Positions 24,188-33,619 of a DNA stretch of 64,000 nucleotides are shown here, piece after piece. Position numbers and translations under genes: made by a program. The DNA comes from CAZAPG01 sp964486935 (GTDB lineage Bacteria > Chloroflexota > Anaerolineae > 4572-78 > J111): positions 1-64,000 of the forward strand of contig CAZAPG010000032.1 in assembly GCA_964486935.1 (NCBI GenBank). Direction: 5' to 3'. Under the pieces are notes generated by a model. The model did no database searches, was not told where the DNA came from, and saw only the letters and a program-made list of their open reading frames with translations. Each line of letters begins with the position of its first letter. Position 1 is the first letter of the stretch.

Positions 24188-27100
24188 TTACGCAAAGGAT
24201 TCAACTTCTGAGGGTTCTGCCGGGGCGCTGCTTTTTTCATAAATGGGTAAAGCCACGGTAAAGGTGCTGCCTTTTCCAAAAACGCTCTCTAACCAAATGC
24301 GGCCGTTGTGCTTTTCAACAATACCTTTGGTAATAGCCAGGCCCAGGCCCGTGCCTTTAATTTCGGCCATGTGGTCGCCGCGCACCCGGTAGAATTTTTC
24401 AAAGATGTGCGGCTGGTCGCTGGCCGGAATCCCCATGCCGGTGTCTACAACCTGCACCCGTATTTCGCCATCCTGAGCGTAGGCTTTTATAGTAACTTTG
24501 CCCTGAACAGGGGTATATTTAATGGCATTGCCAACCAGGTTAAAAAGCACCTGGCTTAGTCGGGTGGCGTTGGCCAATACGGTTGGCAAATTTGGTTTGA
24601 GATTGTTGCTGAGTTCAATGGATTTATCGGCGGCCTGGGGCAACAGCGCTTCGGTAACGGTTTGCACAATGGGGTTAATATTGCATGGCTCCATTTCCAT
24701 ATCAATGCCGGCCTCAATTTTGCCGACATCCAGAATGTCGTCAATAAGCTGCCCCATGGCCCGCACTTGCCGGTCAACAGCATTTAGCAACTCTTTTTGG
24801 TCTTTGTTGATTGGGCCGGTTTCGCCTACCAGATTGGCGGCCAGCAGAATAGTAGAAAGCGGCGAGCGGAGGTCGTGCGATACCGAGCTGACAAAATCGT
24901 TTTTAAGCTGGTTGAGTTCTTTAAAGTGGCTGACATCTTGCATGGTGGCAACCCAGCCAATTACCTCGCTGTTGCCAATTGCCACTGGCGAGAGGCTGGC
25001 AAAAAAGGTACGGCCATCATCCAGGTCAATTTCTCCGGTGGGGGTGCTGCCCTGCATGGCGCTTTCAAATAGCTCTATCAGGGTGTCCAGATGGGTGCTT
25101 TCGGCCAGCAGGCGCCCTCTTTGAGATTCTTCAACGCCAATCAATTCTCTGGCGGCGGGGTTATCCAACACAATGCGCCCGTTGCGGTTGACGACCAGTA
25201 CGGCGTCGGTAATACTGGCCAGAATGGCGGCCAGCCGGGCGCGCTCCTGTTCAACCTGTTGAAACAGGTGGGCGTTGGCAATGGTGGCAGAAATTTGAGA
25301 AACAATCAGCGAGAAAATACGCAGCACGTTGTCGCTAAAACTTTCTTCCCGGCCAGAAGCCAGATACATTAACCCCTGCGCCCCCTGGCGGGTTAAAATT
25401 GGCAGAGAGAGTTCGGTAACGGGCCGCCAATCGACGGGCACGGGCATGTTGCCGGCAATACAGCGAGATGAAACAAGCTGAAGGTTGTTGGCGTTGCTAA
25501 TTTCTGAAAATGTGTCAAAAATTTCCTGGATAATTTTATGTTCTTGTTTAAATCCATAGGGTATTGCCAGGCCGGTATAAACGCCTTCGTCGGCGGCAAT
25601 AACCACTCCATGCACATCGCCCGGCAGCAGGCGGGGTAACATATTGAGGGTGGTATCAACAATTACGCTAATATCTGTGGTTGAAACAAGCATCTCGCCC
25701 AGCCGGTTTAGCAACTGCAACTCGTTGGTGCGTTGCTCCATAGCGTCGATGAGCAAGGCTTTGTCGATGGCAATGGCCAGTTGGGGGGCCAGTTGCTCCA
25801 GCAGTTTTAATTCGGTGGAGCCGTAGGCCCCAATCTGCCGGCTGCCCAATGTTAGGCTGCCGTTTGGTATTTTGTGGGCGGCCAGTGGCACAACCGCTTT
25901 TGATTTGACCCCGTCAATCAAGAGTATTTCATTATCCGGGTATATTTCTTTGGCGTTGTGTCGCCCGCCAATGTTACCGGAGACATACCCTTTGCCCTGA
26001 TGGATAACGTGGGCAAGTTCTGACCCCTTGAGTGGAATTGCCTGTTTGGTTTGTTCAATGCAGCCGTGTTCGTTAAATATCCATTGCCGAATTTTATCTT
26101 TAGAGTCGTTTAGCAAAGAGGCGCTGATGTGGTCGAATTTGAACAGGCGCTGAAGTTGTTTGAAGATGATTTTGGCCGTTTCCGACAACCCATGTCCGGC
26201 GTTAATAATGGCTGTAATCTGGTTGATAATTTCGTTAATGTGCGCTCGCGCCTGAGACTCTTCGTACATCAGGGCGTTTTTTAGGGCAACACCCAGCGAA
26301 GCGGCCAAAGAGACCAGCAATCTCTGGTCGTTATCATTAAACGGGCCGCTGTGTTTGTTGAGCATTTCAAGCACGCCAATGGGTTTGCCCTGAACCACCA
26401 GCGGCACGCATAGCACCCGTTTGGTTTTAAAATTAATCGCTCTATCAATTTTGGCGGTAAATCGCTCATCGCTGGCGGGGTTGTTGACCAGGACGGGCTT
26501 GTTGTTGACTAAAACCCACCCGGCAATACCTTCTCCGGGTTGCAGCCGGTATGAGGTAACTTGTTTGTTTTCTCCCCGCAGGGTGATTTTGAAGTAAAGC
26601 TCATTGGATTCTTCATCCATTAACAGCAGCGAACCGGCCTCAACATCCATAATTTTGTTGATGCCGGCCATAGTTTTTTGAATAACCTCATCAATATTCA
26701 GGCTCGAAGTAATAGTCTGGGCAATCTGGTTAAGCGTTACCAGAGTGTCAGAATGGCGCTCCAGCTCTTGCATCAGGTAGGTGTTTTCCAGGTTACGGGC
26801 CAGGTGTTTACCCAGGTAGGTTAAAAAATCTTCCCACTCGGCGGCCAGCGGCTGAGTGGCCCCGGCTTTTTGCCCAATAACCAAAACCCCCAACAAAGCG
26901 CGCTCTGTAACCAGGGGAACTGCCGCGATGGGCGTTATGTCAAAGGTGGTAAATAGCGCGTCGCCCAGGTCGGTATCAATTTGACTCTTTGCCAGGCCGG
27001 TTGCCTCAATAAATAACGGCGTTTTTTGAACGGCCAACTGTTCTAACAGGGTGTGAGACGTTGGGCGGCCATCCTGGGTTATGGGGGCGCTATCGTGCAA

Positions 27101-27340
27101 TTTGATTTTTGCGTTGGGGGCAATTGTTAAAGGAGTGCAAACAACTCCAAAGGCAACCGGAGGTAAAGGGGAAAATGTCGCCGCCCAAACTGCCTCAAGG
27201 CGCAAAGACTCAATTAGCAAATCAATGGTTTTTTCTAATTGAGTAGCTAAGGGCAGCAACTGGCTAAACTGTTGGTCAATTTGGTGCAGTGTTAGCCAGA
27301 TAGAAGCGGGCGCATTTATGTGGGTTAATTGTGATTTCAT
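24188..27340 (-). CDS. Multi-GAF/PAS sensor histidine kinase
   Basis: This 1050-residue soluble kinase lacks membrane helices. In order: GAF domain 1 (about 55-195), GAF 2 (about 210-360, 'LVTLNQIAQTITSSLN'), GAF 3 (about 370-530), GAF 4 (about 545-690), a PAS domain (about 700-805, 'LAAILASITDAVLVVN'), a dimerisation helix with the phosphorylated His822 in 'SSVSHDLRSPLS', and an ATPase domain with N-box 'LVGNAIKYTP', G1 'DTGMGIP' and G2 'GTGLGLAI'. GAF domains bind small molecules, hemes or chromophores; no chromophore Cys is evident. No response regulator is adjacent, so it is an orphan kinase. It has its own promoter and is divergent from the amidohydrolase gene. Confidence 0.93.
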   Translation of the reverse strand: MKSQLTHINAPASIWLTLHQIDQQFSQLLPLATQLEKTIDLLIESLRLEAVWAATFSPLPPVAFGVVCTPLTIAPNAKIKLHDSAPITQDGRPTSHTLLEQLAVQKTPLFIEATGLAKSQIDTDLGDALFTTFDITPIAAVPLVTERALLGVLVIGQKAGATQPLAAEWEDFLTYLGKHLARNLENTYLMQELERHSDTLVTLNQIAQTITSSLNIDEVIQKTMAGINKIMDVEAGSLLLMDEESNELYFKITLRGENKQVTSYRLQPGEGIAGWVLVNNKPVLVNNPASDERFTAKIDRAINFKTKRVLCVPLVVQGKPIGVLEMLNKHSGPFNDNDQRLLVSLAASLGVALKNALMYEESQARAHINEIINQITAIINAGHGLSETAKIIFKQLQRLFKFDHISASLLNDSKDKIRQWIFNEHGCIEQTKQAIPLKGSELAHVIHQGKGYVSGNIGGRHNAKEIYPDNEILLIDGVKSKAVVPLAAHKIPNGSLTLGSRQIGAYGSTELKLLEQLAPQLAIAIDKALLIDAMEQRTNELQLLNRLGEMLVSTTDISVIVDTTLNMLPRLLPGDVHGVVIAADEGVYTGLAIPYGFKQEHKIIQEIFDTFSEISNANNLQLVSSRCIAGNMPVPVDWRPVTELSLPILTRQGAQGLMYLASGREESFSDNVLRIFSLIVSQISATIANAHLFQQVEQERARLAAILASITDAVLVVNRNGRIVLDNPAARELIGVEESQRGRLLAESTHLDTLIELFESAMQGSTPTGEIDLDDGRTFFASLSPVAIGNSEVIGWVATMQDVSHFKELNQLKNDFVSSVSHDLRSPLSTILLAANLVGETGPINKDQKELLNAVDRQVRAMGQLIDDILDVGKIEAGIDMEMEPCNINPIVQTVTEALLPQAADKSIELSNNLKPNLPTVLANATRLSQVLFNLVGNAIKYTPVQGKVTIKAYAQDGEIRVQVVDTGMGIPASDQPHIFEKFYRVRGDHMAEIKGTGLGLAITKGIVEKHNGRIWLESVFGKGSTFTVALPIYEKSSAPAEPSEVESFA

Positions 27341-27373
27341 ATAAATGTAATAAACATAGACAATTGTAGTTTC

Positions 27374-27402
27374 AGTATACCAGCGATAAGAGGGGCTGAC
27401 AA
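27374..27402 (-). promoter_or_regulatory. Promoter of the multi-GAF kinase gene
   Basis: Reading leftwards there is a -35 TTGTCA (27402-27397), a 17-base spacer and a -10 TATACT (27379-27374) preceded by an extended TGG. Each box matches the consensus at five of six bases. Confidence 0.6.
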
Positions 27403-27465
27403 CCCCCTATTGGCCCAATAATAAACTTATTTACGTTAAACTGGCTGGTCGAGTACCCTGACTGA

Positions 27466-27474
27466 TGTTATAAT
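27466..27474 (+). promoter_or_regulatory. Extended -10 promoter of the amidohydrolase gene
   Basis: TGT followed by a perfect TATAAT (27469-27474) lies about 55 bases before the ATG. The -35 region is poor, as allowed for an extended -10 promoter. Confidence 0.45.
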
Positions 27475-27528
27475 GAAGCAGCCATTAAAAAAATTTACTT
27501 CTTCAGTGTCAAAATAGCCGCATCCATT

Positions 27529-28425
27529 ATGATTGTTGACATGCATATCCACATGTATCCGGCCCACGTGCGGGCCAATCCGGTGGCCTGGGCCAAAGAG
27601 GCCGGCGAACCCTACTGGGGAGCCTTGATGGGAGATAACCCGGCGGGTACAACTGTTCAGGGGTGGGTTACAATTGAGCAACTCATAGCCGATATGGATG
27701 CTGCCGGCGTTGAGAAAGTAGTGATGCAAGGCATCTATTTTCAACACCTTGAAAACTGCGTGGCTCAAAATAACTGGTATATTGATTGGTGTAAACGATA
27801 CCCCGACAGGCTGCTGGGCTTTGCCACAGTTCAGCCGCTGGCCGGCAAACAAGCCCTGGATGAAATTAGACGGGCGGTTGACCGGGGTCTGTGTGGCATT
27901 GGCGAAATTCTGCCTTATGCTCAGGGCCATACTATCCGCCACGACGCTTTTTTGGCAGTGGTAGAACTGGCTATTGAACTGGATATCCCCCTTTGCCTGC
28001 ATGGCGCCGAGCCGGTGGGTCACCATTACCCTGGCCGGGCCTACACCCCCCTGGATGATTATGTTTGGCTGGCCCAACAATACCCGAACCTTAAGCTGAT
28101 ACTGGCCCATTTGGGCGGGTTGTTACCTTTTTACGAATTAAACCGGCGCGTAAAAAAAATTATGCGTAACGTTTTTTATGATACCGCCGCAGTTCCCTTG
28201 TTATATCAGCCGCAAGTGTATAAATTAATTGTCCAGGTTGTCGGGTCACATAAAATTCTTTACGGTTCCGATTATCCCCTGCTACTTTATCCACGCCAAT
28301 CTCGCGTGCCAAACTTTAGCAGCTTGTTAAATGAAATCAAAAACTCTGGCCTGACCTTGCCGGATTTATCGTTGATTTTGGGTAACAATGCCAGGCGGCT
28401 TTTGAGTCTGGAGAGTATTCCATAA
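27529..28425 (+). CDS. TIM-barrel metal-dependent amidohydrolase (amidohydrolase-2 type)
   Basis: This 298-residue protein is of normal length for the family. The metal-binding pattern is complete: His6 and His8 in 'DMHIHMYP', a His in 'LCLHGAEPV', a His in 'LILAHLGG' and the catalytic Asp in 'ILYGSDYPLLL'. Family members include aminocarboxymuconate-semialdehyde decarboxylase relatives and various hydrolases; the substrate cannot be named. No catabolic genes adjoin it, and the neighbours on both sides are sensor kinases. No strong ribosome-binding site is visible before the ATG. Confidence 0.88.
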   Translation: MIVDMHIHMYPAHVRANPVAWAKEAGEPYWGALMGDNPAGTTVQGWVTIEQLIADMDAAGVEKVVMQGIYFQHLENCVAQNNWYIDWCKRYPDRLLGFATVQPLAGKQALDEIRRAVDRGLCGIGEILPYAQGHTIRHDAFLAVVELAIELDIPLCLHGAEPVGHHYPGRAYTPLDDYVWLAQQYPNLKLILAHLGGLLPFYELNRRVKKIMRNVFYDTAAVPLLYQPQVYKLIVQVVGSHKILYGSDYPLLLYPRQSRVPNFSSLLNEIKNSGLTLPDLSLILGNNARRLLSLESIP

Positions 28426-28444
28426 TTCAACATATTACCCAAAA

Positions 28445-28512
28445 GGGACGAAGGACGAAAGCCGCTAAGATGGCGCTATTCATCATTCGTCATTCGTCTT
28501 TGGTTCTTCGTC
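28445..28512. repeat. Imperfect palindromic intergenic repeat
   Basis: GGACGAAG (28445-28452) pairs with CTTCGTCC (28505-28512), and the sequence between contains tandem CATTCGTC units. The short run TCATTCGTCATTC recurs at about 32218-32230. It looks like a member of a dispersed family. Confidence 0.4.
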
Positions 28513-28585
28513 CGATGTTTGATATGATTGAATTCAAAGAATCAGGTACAGATATGCGCTAACAACCTGCTATAGGGAAATATTT

Positions 28586-30328
28586 ATGAAGGATGAAGAT
28601 AAAACCACAACTCAACTTGTTGAGGAATTAAACCAACTGCGCCGCCGTGTGGCCGAATTAGAAAGTTTAGAAATAGAACGTAAACAGCTAGAGGCCAAAA
28701 AAGACCTTTTGCTGGCCGCCGAAAGAGAGCAACGCGCCCTGACCGAGGCCCTTCACTGGGCCGGCGCCGTGTTGGGCAGCACCTTGAACTACGACAAAGT
28801 GCTGGATTACACCATGGACCAGCTAGGCCGGGTGGTTAGCTACAACGCCGCCTGTATTATGATTATCGAAGCTAAAAATGCCAACATATTTCGGGCGCGC
28901 GGCTACCATCAGGAAAACGGCGATGGCTTGGTGGCCATTGGCATCTCCGATATTCCGGCGCTGCGTACCGTGCAAGAAACCGGCTGGCCGCTGGTTATCC
29001 CCTATGTTACCGACCGTGATGAATGGGCCGGCTTAGCCAACCAGTCGTGGATAAAATCATCTATTACGGTGCCTCTTCGCACCAAAAATCGTTTGCTGGG
29101 CTTTTTACATGTTGATAGCAACGTGCGCGGATTTTATGACCAAACCGATGCCGAGCGGCTGCACGCCTTTGCCAATCAGGTGGCCATTGCCCTGGAAAAT
29201 GCCCAACGTTACGACCGCGCCCGGCAAGAAATTGCCCGGCGCGTAAAAGACCTGAAAAAAGAGCGCAACTTTGCCTCAACCATTCTCAATACGGTTGACG
29301 CCCTAATTGTGGTGCTCGACGCCCGCGGGCGCATCATTCAATTCAATAGAGCCTGCGAACGTTTAACCGGCTATCTTCTGGAAGAAGTAACCAACAAATA
29401 TGTGTGGGATTTATTTACCCCCAAAGACGAGATTAAGCAGGTCAAAACTCGTTTCAAACGTTTGCAAAAAGGGCAATACCCTGTTACCTACGAGAGTTTC
29501 TGGTTGACCAAAGACAAGGAACCCCACCTTATCTCATGGTCTAGCACGGTGCTGCTCAATAACAATGGAGAGGTAGAGCATATTATTAACACCGGCGTCG
29601 ATATTACCCGACGCCGGCAAACCGAACAGGAACGCGAAAAGCTCATAGAAGAATTGGAAGCCTTTGCCTATACCGTAGCCCACGACCTGCAAGAGCCATT
29701 AGGCAGCATTATTGGCTTTGCCGATGCCTTACTGGAATACCATAGCTCGATGAGTCAAAAAGAATTGCACGAAACCCTGCAATCCGTTGCCCGTAACAGC
29801 CAAAAAATGAGCAATATTATTGATGAACTCATGCTCCTGACCGGAGTACGCAAACAAGAGGTAGTGGTCAAACCCCTTAACATGGCCGATATTCTGGTTG
29901 AGGCCGAACGTCGTTTGTCTTATATGATAGAAGAGTACAAAGCCCAAATAAACAAACCCGCCCAATGGCCAACCGCCATTGGCTATGCCCCCTGGATAGA
30001 AGAAGTGTGGGTGAATTATTTAAGCAACGCTATTAAATATGGGGGCAACCCCCCTCGCCTGGAATTAGGCGCAACCGTGCAAGAAGACGGGCTGATTTCT
30101 TTTTGGGTTAGAGATAACGGCCCCGGCCTGACCCCCGAAGAACAAGACCGTTTGTTTACCCCTTTTACCCGGCTAGATAAAGTTAGGGCCAAAGGACACG
30201 GCCTGGGGTTATCAATTGTGCGGCGCATTGTTGAAAAATTAGGCGGGCAGGTAGCCGTAGAAAGCGACGGCGAGGCAGGCCAGGGCAGCAAATTCAGTTT
30301 TACCCTGCCGGGCGCGTCTGCCTTCTGA
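28586..30328 (+). CDS. GAF-PAS sensor histidine kinase
   Basis: This 580-residue soluble kinase begins with a coiled coil (about 5-55, 'LVEELNQLRRRVAELESLE'), then a GAF domain (about 60-215), a second short coil and a PAS domain (about 230-345, with the C-terminal PAC motif 'NTGVDITRRR'). The phosphoacceptor His366 is in 'VAHDLQEPLG', a form usual in phytochrome-like kinases, followed by an ATPase domain with 'YLSNAIKYGG', 'RDNGPGL' and 'GHGLGLSI'. No receiver gene follows; the gene ends at a bidirectional terminator. Signal and partner are unknown. Confidence 0.93.
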   Translation: MKDEDKTTTQLVEELNQLRRRVAELESLEIERKQLEAKKDLLLAAEREQRALTEALHWAGAVLGSTLNYDKVLDYTMDQLGRVVSYNAACIMIIEAKNANIFRARGYHQENGDGLVAIGISDIPALRTVQETGWPLVIPYVTDRDEWAGLANQSWIKSSITVPLRTKNRLLGFLHVDSNVRGFYDQTDAERLHAFANQVAIALENAQRYDRARQEIARRVKDLKKERNFASTILNTVDALIVVLDARGRIIQFNRACERLTGYLLEEVTNKYVWDLFTPKDEIKQVKTRFKRLQKGQYPVTYESFWLTKDKEPHLISWSSTVLLNNNGEVEHIINTGVDITRRRQTEQEREKLIEELEAFAYTVAHDLQEPLGSIIGFADALLEYHSSMSQKELHETLQSVARNSQKMSNIIDELMLLTGVRKQEVVVKPLNMADILVEAERRLSYMIEEYKAQINKPAQWPTAIGYAPWIEEVWVNYLSNAIKYGGNPPRLELGATVQEDGLISFWVRDNGPGLTPEEQDRLFTPFTRLDKVRAKGHGLGLSIVRRIVEKLGGQVAVESDGEAGQGSKFSFTLPGASAF

Positions 30329-30376
30329 CTAATCAAGAGGCCACTTTTTAGAGAGATTCCGGTGGCATTTAAACAA

Positions 30377-30415
30377 AAAATCGGGGAGGTTGCCTGGGCA
30401 GAACTCCCCGATTTT
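30377..30415. terminator. Bidirectional rho-independent terminator
   Basis: AAAATCGGGGAG (30377-30388) and CTCCCCGATTTT (30404-30415) form a perfect 12-bp stem with A/T flanks, so it works for both the kinase gene and the convergent trpB2 gene. Confidence 0.85.
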
Positions 30416-30435
30416 GGGTTAGCGGCTTTACAAAC

Positions 30436-31794
30436 TTATCCCATGCTGGGTAGACCGGCCAGCGCCATGGCAATTTCTTCTTCCGGGTATTCGTAGGCTT
30501 CCAGCTTGCCGGCGTGATAATCCATATAAGCCTGAATATCAAAATGGCCGTGGCCGCACAAATTAAACAGAATGGCCCGGCTCACGCCCTCTTCCTTGCA
30601 GCGCAGGGCTTCGTTAATGGCCCCGGCTACGGCGTGGTTGGCCTCTGGCGCGGGGATAATGCCCTCGGCGCGGGCAAACTGCGCCCCGGCCGCAAATGTT
30701 TCTAGCTGGTCGTAAGCTACGGCCTCAATCTGGCCCAATTCCAGCAGATGGCTGATGAGCGGGGCCATACCGTGGTAGCGCAATCCCCCGGCGTGAATGC
30801 CGGCCGGCACAAAGGTGCTGCCCAGCGTGTGCATTTTTACCAGCGGCGTCAGGTGGCCGGTGTCGCCAAAATCATAGGCGTATTTGCCTTTGGTCAGGCT
30901 GGGGCAGGCCGATGGCTCAACCGCCACCACCCGCACGTCGTTCTGGCCGCGCAGTTTGCGCCCAATAAAAGGGAAAGAGAGTCCGGCAAAGTTTGACCCC
31001 CCGCCGGTAGCGCCCACAAGCACGTCGGGGTAATCGTTGGCCATATCCATCTGCTCAAGGGCTTCCAGGCCAATAACGGTTTGGTGCAACAGAACGTGAT
31101 TTAGCACGCTGCCCAGGCTGTATTTGGTGTCGTCGTTGGTGGCAGCCACCTCTACCGCCTCGGAAATGGCAATACCCAGCGAGCCGGTGGTGTTGGGGTC
31201 TTTCTCTAAAATGGCCCGCCCGGCGTTGGTTTCGGTGCTGGGGCTGGCGTGAACCGTTGCGCCGTAGGCTTCCATTAATCCCCGGCGATAGGGTTTTTGC
31301 TGAAAGCTCACTTTGACCATAAACACCAGACATTCCAGCCCAAAAAAGGCGCAGGCCATAGATAAGGCCGACCCCCACTGCCCGGCCCCGGTTTCGGTGC
31401 TGAGGCGTTTGACGCCCTCCTCTTTATTGTAAAAAGCCTGGGCCACCGCCGTGTTGGGTTTATGAGAGCCAACCGGGCTAACGCCATCGTATTTGTAATA
31501 AATGCGGGCCGGCGTGTCGAGCGCCTTTTCCAGGCGGCGGGCGCGATAAAGTGGGGTGGGCCGCCACTGCCGGTACACATCTCTGACCGGCTCGGGAATT
31601 TCAATTTCCGGCTCGGCGCTGACTTCTTGCATAATCAGGGCCATAGGAAACAGCGGAGCTAAATCATCGGGGCCAACCGGCTGGCCGGTGCCGGGGTGCA
31701 GCACCGGCGGGGGCGGCGATGGCAGGTCGGCCATAATATTGTACCAGGCGCGGGGAATGCGCTCTTCGCTTAATACATACTTTATTGGGTCCAT
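30436..31794 (-). CDS. trpB: TrpB2-type tryptophan synthase beta chain
   Basis: This 452-residue PLP enzyme makes tryptophan from indole and serine. The PLP Lys112 lies in 'VGSHKPNTAVAQA', and the phosphate-binding loop is 'GATGGGSNFAGL'. The long N-terminal part starting 'MDPIKYVLSEERIPRAWYN' identifies the TrpB2 subfamily, in contrast to the shorter TrpB1 that pairs tightly with TrpA. No trpA is present nearby. TrpB2 is often a stand-alone indole scavenger, which fits. The start was chosen because AGGAGG lies eight bases upstream; the frame remains open eight codons further but without a signal. Confidence 0.94.
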   Translation of the reverse strand: MDPIKYVLSEERIPRAWYNIMADLPSPPPPVLHPGTGQPVGPDDLAPLFPMALIMQEVSAEPEIEIPEPVRDVYRQWRPTPLYRARRLEKALDTPARIYYKYDGVSPVGSHKPNTAVAQAFYNKEEGVKRLSTETGAGQWGSALSMACAFFGLECLVFMVKVSFQQKPYRRGLMEAYGATVHASPSTETNAGRAILEKDPNTTGSLGIAISEAVEVAATNDDTKYSLGSVLNHVLLHQTVIGLEALEQMDMANDYPDVLVGATGGGSNFAGLSFPFIGRKLRGQNDVRVVAVEPSACPSLTKGKYAYDFGDTGHLTPLVKMHTLGSTFVPAGIHAGGLRYHGMAPLISHLLELGQIEAVAYDQLETFAAGAQFARAEGIIPAPEANHAVAGAINEALRCKEEGVSRAILFNLCGHGHFDIQAYMDYHAGKLEAYEYPEEEIAMALAGLPSMG

Positions 31795-32092
31795 TGAAAC
31801 CTCCTCGTTTTTGGACAAATAAAAATTTTTAATTTTGGATGATAGCTCACATAAAATCGACCAATTTAGGGTAGAATAGATGAATAAATTTGATTTTAAA
31901 CGGTGGGTAAAAAATTTTGTCGGTTGATATTAACGTGGTAGGCCAAACGCAGCAGGCGGCACCTTTTGGTTGTGACAAGCTGGCAGGTGTTGCTGGCCGA
32001 TTGGCGCAGTATAGCACGAAGCCCCCGCTCCGTCAATAGTTTGCGAGGCCGGGGTTTGGGTTTGACCCGTCTGCTCACACCGGAGATTGACT
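31795..32092. other. Gene-free stretch between trpB2 and a small ORF
   Basis: The first 130 bases are A/T-rich and should contain the trpB2 promoter, but no pair of boxes with correct spacing convinced me. The rest shows no ORF or repeat of note. Confidence 0.35.
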
Positions 32093-32260
32093 ATGAGTCA
32101 AAAATGGCAAACCATCTCCATTTTGGCGCTGGGGCCGCTATTTGGGGTGTGGGCTATGTGGTCGCTTAAACGCTCGCCGGCGGCGCTGCAACTGGCGGGC
32201 GTGGATGAATTGTCCTCATTCGTCATTCTGAAATTCGCCCAATCGCGCACTTGGAGCTAA
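32093..32260 (+). CDS. Possible 55-residue single-pass membrane protein
   Basis: An ATG at 32093 with CGGAG 7 bases upstream opens a 55-codon frame. Its first 36 residues look genuine: a short basic/polar start (MSQKWQ), one membrane helix ('ISILALGPLFGVWAMW') and a basic stop-transfer (SLKRS). The last 20 residues overlap a TCATTCGTCATTC run that also occurs near 28480, so the original C-terminus may have been replaced by repeat sequence. A terminator hairpin starts at its stop codon. No homologue is recognised. Confidence 0.45.
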   Translation: MSQKWQTISILALGPLFGVWAMWSLKRSPAALQLAGVDELSSFVILKFAQSRTWS

Positions 32261-32295
32261 AATCCTCACCATTTGCACCCGGTTGAGGATTTTTC
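32259..32295 (+). terminator. Terminator hairpin that also contains the MFS ribosome-binding site
   Basis: AAAATCCTCA (32259-32268) pairs with TGAGGATTTT (32284-32293), and the T-run continues to 32294. It should end transcription of the small ORF. The MFS ATG starts at 32296, and its only Shine-Dalgarno-like sequence, GAGGA (32285-32289), lies within the 3' arm of the stem. Confidence 0.65.
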
Positions 32296-33501
32296 ATGGC
32301 TAACCCACCACCATCTGCCCTTGCCGCTTCACCCAAGAGAGCATTAACCCTGCAAATTACAACGGCCACGCTGGGGCGATTGCTCATTAATACCTCTCGC
32401 CGTTTTGTGTACCCTTTTGCCCCGGCGTTGAGCCGGGGATTGGGCGTGCCGCTGCCGGCAATTACCTCTTTAATTGCGGTCAACCAGTTTACCGGTTTGC
32501 TCAGCCCCCTGTTTGGCCCGCTCAGCGACCGCTGGGGCTACCGGGTGATGATGATGGCCGGGCTGGGATTGGTGGCGGTTGGCATGCTGGCCGGGGGCTT
32601 TTTACCTTTTTACGCTACGGTGTTGCTGGCTCTGTTTTTGGCCGGGCTGGGCAAGAGCATTTTTGACCCGGCGCTGCAAGCCTATGTGGGCGAGAGAGTG
32701 CCCTACCAGCGGCGAGGTATGGTGGTGGGGCTGGTCGAGATGAGTTGGGCCGGCTCCACGCTGGTTGGCATTCCGGTGGCCGGCTATCTGATTCAGCAGT
32801 GGGGCTGGCGCGCCCCCTTTTTTGTTATCGGCGGCCTGGGGCTGCTGGCCGTGGTTGGGCTGGGCCTGGTCATTCCGCGAGACAATCGTTCCGCCGAGCA
32901 TGTTGTGGTCACGCCCAATTTTTGGCATGCCTGGCGGCAGTTGCGCCGCAACCGGGCCGCTATGGGGATGCTGGCCTACGTATTTTTTATCAGCATTGCC
33001 AACGACAACCTGTTTGTAGTGTACGGGGCCTGGCTCGAAAATCGGTTTGCTTTGGGGATAGTAGCGCTGGGTACGGCGACCACGGTTATTGGCATTGCCG
33101 AACTGGTGGGCGAAACGCTGGTGGCCACCATCTCCGACCGGTTGGGGCTAAAGCGGGCCATTACTATTGGGGTGACGCTCTCGACCCTGAGTTATGTGCT
33201 GCTGCCTGCGCTGGGGCAAACTCTGCCCCTGGCCCTGGTTGGCCTGTTTATTACCTTTGTTACCTTTGAATTTACCGTTGTCACCAGCTTCTCGCTGACC
33301 ACCGAACTGCTGCCCGGCGCCAGAGCCACCATGCTGGCGGCCTTTCTGGCGATGGCCAGCTCAGGCCGGGTGATTGGCGCCTTAATCGGCGGGCCGGTCT
33401 GGTTGTGGGGCGGAATTGTGACAATCGGCACGCTGTCAACCGTTTCCAGCACCATCGGGCTGCTTTTCTTTTTATGGGGGTTGCGCCGCTGGCAAAGCTG
33501 A
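32296..33501 (+). CDS. Major facilitator superfamily transporter
   Basis: This 401-residue protein has 12 predicted membrane helices in two halves. The family loop between helices 2 and 3 is present as 'GPLSDRWGYRVMMMAG', and a related loop in the second half as 'ISDRLGLKRAITIG'. The substrate is unknown; the nearest general class is drug/sugar-type MFS permeases. Translation may be controlled by the hairpin that covers its ribosome-binding site, which is unusual. The gene stands alone, with the next promoter about 25 bases beyond its stop. Confidence 0.9.
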   Translation: MANPPPSALAASPKRALTLQITTATLGRLLINTSRRFVYPFAPALSRGLGVPLPAITSLIAVNQFTGLLSPLFGPLSDRWGYRVMMMAGLGLVAVGMLAGGFLPFYATVLLALFLAGLGKSIFDPALQAYVGERVPYQRRGMVVGLVEMSWAGSTLVGIPVAGYLIQQWGWRAPFFVIGGLGLLAVVGLGLVIPRDNRSAEHVVVTPNFWHAWRQLRRNRAAMGMLAYVFFISIANDNLFVVYGAWLENRFALGIVALGTATTVIGIAELVGETLVATISDRLGLKRAITIGVTLSTLSYVLLPALGQTLPLALVGLFITFVTFEFTVVTSFSLTTELLPGARATMLAAFLAMASSGRVIGALIGGPVWLWGGIVTIGTLSTVSSTIGLLFFLWGLRRWQS

Positions 33502-33525
33502 CATGCCTGTTAGCAACTCATTCGG

Positions 33526-33553
33526 TTGCAGAACTGGGTAGAGTAGTTATAAT
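33526..33553 (+). promoter_or_regulatory. Promoter of the aminotransferase-methyltransferase-flippase cluster
   Basis: A -35 TTGCAG (33526-33531), a 16-base spacer and a perfect -10 TATAAT (33548-33553) lie about 60 bases before the ATG at 33620. Confidence 0.55.
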
Positions 33554-33619
33554 TTCTGTGTGTCGTAACACCCCGCTACAGACGCTCTTTTGTTGACCAT
33601 TAATCATTTGGAGAAAATC

